From Prevotella sp. UBA1104 (GTDB lineage: Bacteria > Bacteroidota > Bacteroidia > Bacteroidales > Bacteroidaceae): DNA of 18,726 bases. The stretch is from the NCBI GenBank assembly GCA_002314055.1, contig DCBP01000113.1, positions 1-18,726 of the forward strand, read 5' to 3'. Below are positions 15,241-18,726 of the stretch, one piece after another (the stretch's first letter is position 1; the number at the start of each line of letters is the position of its first letter). A program made the translations under genes and the position numbers. Under the pieces are notes generated by a model. That model had not been told where the DNA came from, searched no databases, and was given only the letters and a program-made list of their open reading frames with translations.

Positions 15241-15248
15241 CAAAAGTA
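15241..15248 (-). promoter_or_regulatory. Putative -7 box of gltS
   Basis: On the minus strand this reads TACTTTTG, an exact TAnnTTTG match, 32 bases before the ATG at 15209. A TTG lies 16 bases further upstream (15265-15267), a little closer than the usual -33 spacing. The position of this box argues for the shorter gltS start. Confidence 0.5.
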
Positions 15249-15445
15249 ACAATAAAGTTTCAAACAAGCCGTATATGTTGACAAAATTATGTTTGTTTTG
15301 CCACTTTGGCATGTTCATATCGTATTGCCTCTGCTTTTCTGTTTATTGCCGGAGAAAGACAAGAACTCCTGTACTTTCTTCAAACTTTATATGTGAAGAA
15401 CTTCATATAATGAATATTGCCATTCAAATAATTTGTTCAGCACCA

Positions 15446-15508
15446 ATGAATCATTAGCCACCACTGATGAACCATTAGCCATCAGTGGCGGACGATTAGC
15501 CGCCAGTG
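15446..15508. repeat. Three tandem 21-base units with nested inverted repeats
   Basis: Units at 15446-15466, 15467-15487 and 15488-15508 share the core ATTAGCC and a CASTG end. They also pair with one another: CCACTGATG (15462-15470) with CATCAGTGG in unit 2, TGGCGG with CCGCCA between units 2 and 3, and ACCACTG (15460-15466) with CAGTGGT (15504-15510). It lies between the divergent gltS and GH2 genes. There are no spacers, so it is not a CRISPR array. Confidence 0.75.
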
Positions 15509-15597
15509 GTGTACAAATTTCTTTTTACAAAACAAAGATTATCTGCTATAAGAATCAAGCAGGTTATAATTCGATAAATAATAAGGAAGAGAGAAAT

Positions 15598-15825
15598 CTA
15601 TGGCAAGTCACATGACCTTATATCGCCCTGTTTGCGTAAGGTTAATGCGGGGAGCACCATTTGGTTGAGAGCTTGTCTCACTTCTTCGTTTGGAATACCG
15701 AGATCGTAGCCGAATTCATAACTCGCCTTGATTGTAAGGTAGCCCGACTGATAGAGAAACAGTTCTGGTCCACCACCCGTAACATCAGGTAACAGCAAAT
15801 AATATAAAACTTCCAGCTCCTTATG
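15598..15825 (-). pseudogene. Fragment of an AAA-ATPase-like / DUF1703 protein gene
   Basis: Read on the minus strand, the frame encodes PELFLYQSGYLTIKASYEF, then GYDLGIPNEEVRQALNQMVL and a stop at 15598. The QSGYLTIK...LGIPNEEVR pattern is characteristic of the junction between PF09820 (AAA-ATPase-like) and PF08011 (DUF1703, nuclease-like), a gene family expanded in Bacteroidales. Only about 70 residues remain of a protein usually over 500, there is no ATG start, and an in-frame stop closes the upstream side near 15826. It is a decayed remnant and unlikely to be functional. Confidence 0.75.
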
Positions 15826-15869
15826 TTACAATCAATAAAAATCTACGTCCATATATATAAATAGGAAAT

Positions 15870-18692
15870 ATGAAGAAATTTATTATATCAGCTTTTACTT
15901 TGCTTGCTGCAGCCACTGGCGCAGTGGCTGCAAACAGCGACGTGCTCACTCACAGACAGTATCTGAGCGGACACGGATGCGACGATATGGTGCAGTGGGA
16001 CTTCTTCTGCACGGGTGGAAACAACTCCGGGAAATGGACTAAAATCGGAGTGCCTTCGTGCTGGGAACTGCAGGGATTCGGCACTTACCAGTATGGCATG
16101 AAATTCTACGGCAAGGCATTCCCCGACGGCATTGCCGACGAGAAAGGCATGTATAAATATGAGTTCACACTGCCGAAGGAATGGGCTAACCATCATATCG
16201 AACTCGTTTTCGAGGCTTCTATGACCGACACCGAGGTGAAGATAAACAAGCGCAAGGCGGGCTCTAAACACATGGGCGCCTTCTATCGTATCACGTATGA
16301 CGTTACCGACCGCGTGTTCTTCGGCGACAAGAAGAATCTGCTGGAGGTTACCGTGAGCAAGGAGAGCGAAAATGCCGGCGTGAACCTCGCCGAGAGGCGC
16401 GCCGACTACTGGAACTTCGGCGGCATCTTCCGCCCCGTTTTCATCGTATGCAAGCCTGCCCTCAACATCGAGCGCACGGCTATCAACGCCACTGCCGACG
16501 GCGAGTTTAATGCCTATGTACTGCTCAACCACACCATCGAGGGGGCTAAGGTGAAGACTACCATCAGCGACATGAGCGGCAAGAAGGTGGCTGAAAACAC
16601 TACCGCCGTACGTCATGGCAGCGACCATGCCGACGTGGCGTTCAAGGTGAACAACCCGAAGCTCTGGACTGCCGAGACGCCTAACCGCTATAAGGTGGAC
16701 TTTGCGCTTATCGACAAGGACGGCAAGACGCTGCATATCGAAAAGGACAAATTCGGATTCCGCACCGTGGAGACTCGCGAGAGCGACGGACTGTATATCA
16801 ACGGCAAGAAGGTGAACATACGCGGCGTGAACCGCCACAGCTTCCGTCCGGAAAGCGGAAGAACGCTGTCGTATAAGAAGAATCTGGAGGATGTGGAACT
16901 GATAAAGAGCATGAACATGAATGCCGTGCGCCTCTCCCACTACCCTGCCGACCCAGAGTTTTATGACATCTGCGACAGTCTGGGGCTATACGTTATGGAC
17001 GAGCTGAGCGGATGGCACGGACACCACGAGACGGTGAACGGACAGAAGCTGATTCGCGAGATGGTAACGCGCGACGTTAATCACCCGTCTATCATCTGGT
17101 GGAGCAACGGCAACGAGAAGGGATGGAACACGGAGCTCGACTGCGAATTCCACAAGTGGGACGTGCAGAAGCGTCCTGTGCTTCATCCACAGGGCAACTT
17201 CAGCGGATACGAGACGATGCACTACCGCTCGTATGGCGAGAGCAACGAATATATGCGCAAACCGGAAATCTGGATGCCTACGGAATTCCTGCACGCTCTG
17301 TATGACGGCGGTGCCGGTGCCGGACTCTACGACTATTGGGAGGTGATGCGCAAATGGCCGCGCTGTGCCGGCGGATTTATCTGGGCGCTCGTCGACGAGG
17401 GCGTGAAGCGCGTTGACATGGGCGGAATGATAGACAACGTGGGCAACTACGGTGCTGACGGCATCGTGGGACCTCATCATGAACTGGAGGGCAGCTACTT
17501 CACCGTGAAGCAGATTTGGTGTCCGGTTCAGGTGTTTATGCCGGAGAAGTTCAACGGTACACTGAATGTGGAAAACCGCTACAACTTCCTCTCGCTCAAG
17601 GGGGTTACGTTTGACTACGACTACGTGAAATATGCCAATGCTCAGAAGTCTACGCTGAAGAGCGGCACCGTGAAGGGAGCTGACATCAAGGCTGACTCTA
17701 ACGGCACAATTAATGTTGGAGCGGCTCCGAAAGATGCCGACGCGCTCATCGTGGAGGCTACCGACCAATACGGCAAGAACCTGTTTACATGGACTTTCAA
17801 GCTGAAGGATTCCGACAAGCTCTTTGCTTCGGCCAAGACCTGCGGCTCTCGCCCCGTGATGCAGGGAAATGTGGTGAAGGCGGGAAACGTCACCTTTGCT
17901 TTCAACGAGAAGGACGGTACGCTGCAGAGTGTTACAACAAAGAAGGGGGAATATAAGTTCAACAACGGACCGAAGTTCTTTGCTTACCGACGCACCGACC
18001 GCTCTATGGACCAGTTCTACAACCACGACGACCCTGAGGCGGAGAAGAAGAAGACTACCTATACGGAATATGCCGAACAGGGTAAATTTGACAAGATTAC
18101 GGCTACTGAGGGTGAGAATGACTCGCTCGTCGTTACTTCTACTTATAAACTCGGTTCGCTGCAAAAGGCTGAATGGCACATCGCTCCTGACGGCGGTGCC
18201 CGTCTGGTTTACTCCTATGTTTTCAATGGTGTGGTAGACCTTATGGGAGTAAAGTTCGACTTGCCTGAAGAGGAGGTTACTCACAAGGAATGGCTCGGCA
18301 ACGGTCCGTATCGCGTTTGGAAGAACCGCACGCACGGTCCGCAGCTCGGTTTGTGGGGCAACGACTACAACGACCCTATTCCTGGCGAGAGTTTCGACTA
18401 TCCTGAGTTTAAGGGATACTTTGCCGGTGTGCAATGGATGAAACTGAAGACAAAGACGGGTGTCATCACCATGCAACCGGGCAACTCCAGCAAGGACTAT
18501 GTGGGTGTTTACCAGCCGCGCGACGGTCGCGACCAGCTCTTATACACCTTGCCGGAAACGGGCATCAGCATGATGCAGGTAATCCCGGCTGTAAGGAACA
18601 AGGTGAACACTACCGACCTCAACGGTCCGTCGGCTCTGCCGGTATGGGCAAACGGCAGCTACACCGGAGAGTTGAGACTGAACTTCGAATAA
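15870..18692 (+). CDS. Exported GH2 family glycoside hydrolase (beta-galactosidase-like)
   Basis: The 940-residue protein has a signal peptide ending GAVA (about residue 20), a jelly-roll sugar-binding domain (about 25-190, with VPSCWELQGFGTYQY), an Ig-like domain (about 195-300) and a TIM barrel (about 305-560). The catalytic acid/base is E416 in WWSNGNEKGW. The likely nucleophile is E472 in MPTEFLHALYDGG, followed by GGFIWALVDEG. The C-terminal half has further beta-sandwiches, including a Bgal_small_N-like region with WLGNGPYRVWKNR. GH2 includes beta-galactosidases, beta-glucuronidases and related exo-enzymes; the exact sugar cannot be read from sequence. Its codon usage and G/C-rich third positions match the 831-6404 operon, which suggests a shared glycan pathway. 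It appears to be transcribed alone in this window; I see no convincing promoter box. Confidence 0.88.
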   Translation: MKKFIISAFTLLAAATGAVAANSDVLTHRQYLSGHGCDDMVQWDFFCTGGNNSGKWTKIGVPSCWELQGFGTYQYGMKFYGKAFPDGIADEKGMYKYEFTLPKEWANHHIELVFEASMTDTEVKINKRKAGSKHMGAFYRITYDVTDRVFFGDKKNLLEVTVSKESENAGVNLAERRADYWNFGGIFRPVFIVCKPALNIERTAINATADGEFNAYVLLNHTIEGAKVKTTISDMSGKKVAENTTAVRHGSDHADVAFKVNNPKLWTAETPNRYKVDFALIDKDGKTLHIEKDKFGFRTVETRESDGLYINGKKVNIRGVNRHSFRPESGRTLSYKKNLEDVELIKSMNMNAVRLSHYPADPEFYDICDSLGLYVMDELSGWHGHHETVNGQKLIREMVTRDVNHPSIIWWSNGNEKGWNTELDCEFHKWDVQKRPVLHPQGNFSGYETMHYRSYGESNEYMRKPEIWMPTEFLHALYDGGAGAGLYDYWEVMRKWPRCAGGFIWALVDEGVKRVDMGGMIDNVGNYGADGIVGPHHELEGSYFTVKQIWCPVQVFMPEKFNGTLNVENRYNFLSLKGVTFDYDYVKYANAQKSTLKSGTVKGADIKADSNGTINVGAAPKDADALIVEATDQYGKNLFTWTFKLKDSDKLFASAKTCGSRPVMQGNVVKAGNVTFAFNEKDGTLQSVTTKKGEYKFNNGPKFFAYRRTDRSMDQFYNHDDPEAEKKKTTYTEYAEQGKFDKITATEGENDSLVVTSTYKLGSLQKAEWHIAPDGGARLVYSYVFNGVVDLMGVKFDLPEEEVTHKEWLGNGPYRVWKNRTHGPQLGLWGNDYNDPIPGESFDYPEFKGYFAGVQWMKLKTKTGVITMQPGNSSKDYVGVYQPRDGRDQLLYTLPETGISMMQVIPAVRNKVNTTDLNGPSALPVWANGSYTGELRLNFE

Positions 18693-18699
18693 ATTTATT

Positions 18700-18724
18700 C
18701 TGGAAGTTCTCCCAGAACTCCCAG
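18700..18724 (+). terminator. Hairpin after the GH2 gene, at the window edge
   Basis: CTGG/CCAG and AGTTCT/AGAACT pair across one A-C mismatch around a CCC loop, 7 bases after the GH2 stop. The sequence ends two T's later, so a T-run cannot be seen. It is a probable terminator, but only partly visible. Confidence 0.5.
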
Positions 18725-18726
18725 TT

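Noticed and set aside
15210..15284. Longer gltS start at 15284
   Set aside because: The extra 25 residues do not look like GltS and the region contains an exact -7 promoter box; ATG 15209 gives the normal length.
15446..15508. CRISPR array
   Set aside because: The units are directly adjacent with no spacers, only three copies, and no cas genes nearby.
15433..15615. 60-codon + strand open frame across the 21-base repeats
   Set aside because: No start signal, low-complexity repeat translation and an unrelated tail; the DNA palindromes explain the region better.
16986..18476. Long minus-strand open frame inside the GH2 gene (496 codons), and another at 15888-16940
   Set aside because: Both are shadows of the GH2 reading frame, rich in His, Val and Arg, with no recognisable domain.

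Overview
The window looks like a chromosome segment of a Bacteroidales bacterium, most likely Prevotella-like. The evidence is its secreted carbohydrate-active enzymes, an OMP_b-brl_3-type outer-membrane barrel, start sites without Shine-Dalgarno sequences, TAnnTTTG-type -7 promoter boxes, and A/T-rich short tandem repeats between genes. This assignment is inference; there is no rRNA or other marker gene.

Layout. (1) 1-412: the 3' end of an unrecognised gene on +, converging with a 77-residue stand-alone helicase-associated (HA) domain protein on -. (2) 831-6404: a + strand operon of four exported proteins: a xylose-isomerase-like TIM barrel, a DUF3826 protein, a GH127 protein and a right-handed beta-helix protein that looks GH141-like. 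It ends at a strong hairpin terminator (6438-6480). A GH2 enzyme at 15870-18692 probably serves the same purpose, dismantling a complex plant glycan, plausibly pectin side chains. No SusC/SusD pair is in view. (3) 6540-7015: a structured repeat, then an AT-rich spacer with a good Bacteroidetes promoter. (4) 7034-10079: a strikingly AT-rich operon encoding a cobalamin-type radical SAM enzyme, a glycosyltransferase with the DxH...H metal motif of polypeptide GalNAc-transferases, and a 77-residue Cys-free peptide with a Thr/Pro-rich C-terminal half. I read this as an unrecognised RiPP-like (ribosomally made, post-translationally modified peptide) glycopeptide system. (5) 10165-13224: an outer-membrane barrel protein whose N-terminus carries a helical segment and a degenerate retropepsin-like domain; it may export, process or receive the peptide product. 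(6) 13255-15209: on the minus strand, gltS (sodium/glutamate symporter) and a SprT-like metalloprotein gene, 8 bases apart. (7) 15210-15869: a 21-base triple repeat with nested palindromes and a decayed fragment of an AAA-ATPase/DUF1703 gene. (8) the GH2 gene and a hairpin at the window edge.

The most unusual item is the radical SAM / glycosyltransferase / peptide operon. The system itself is inferred from gene order and motifs; no modification or product is shown by sequence alone.
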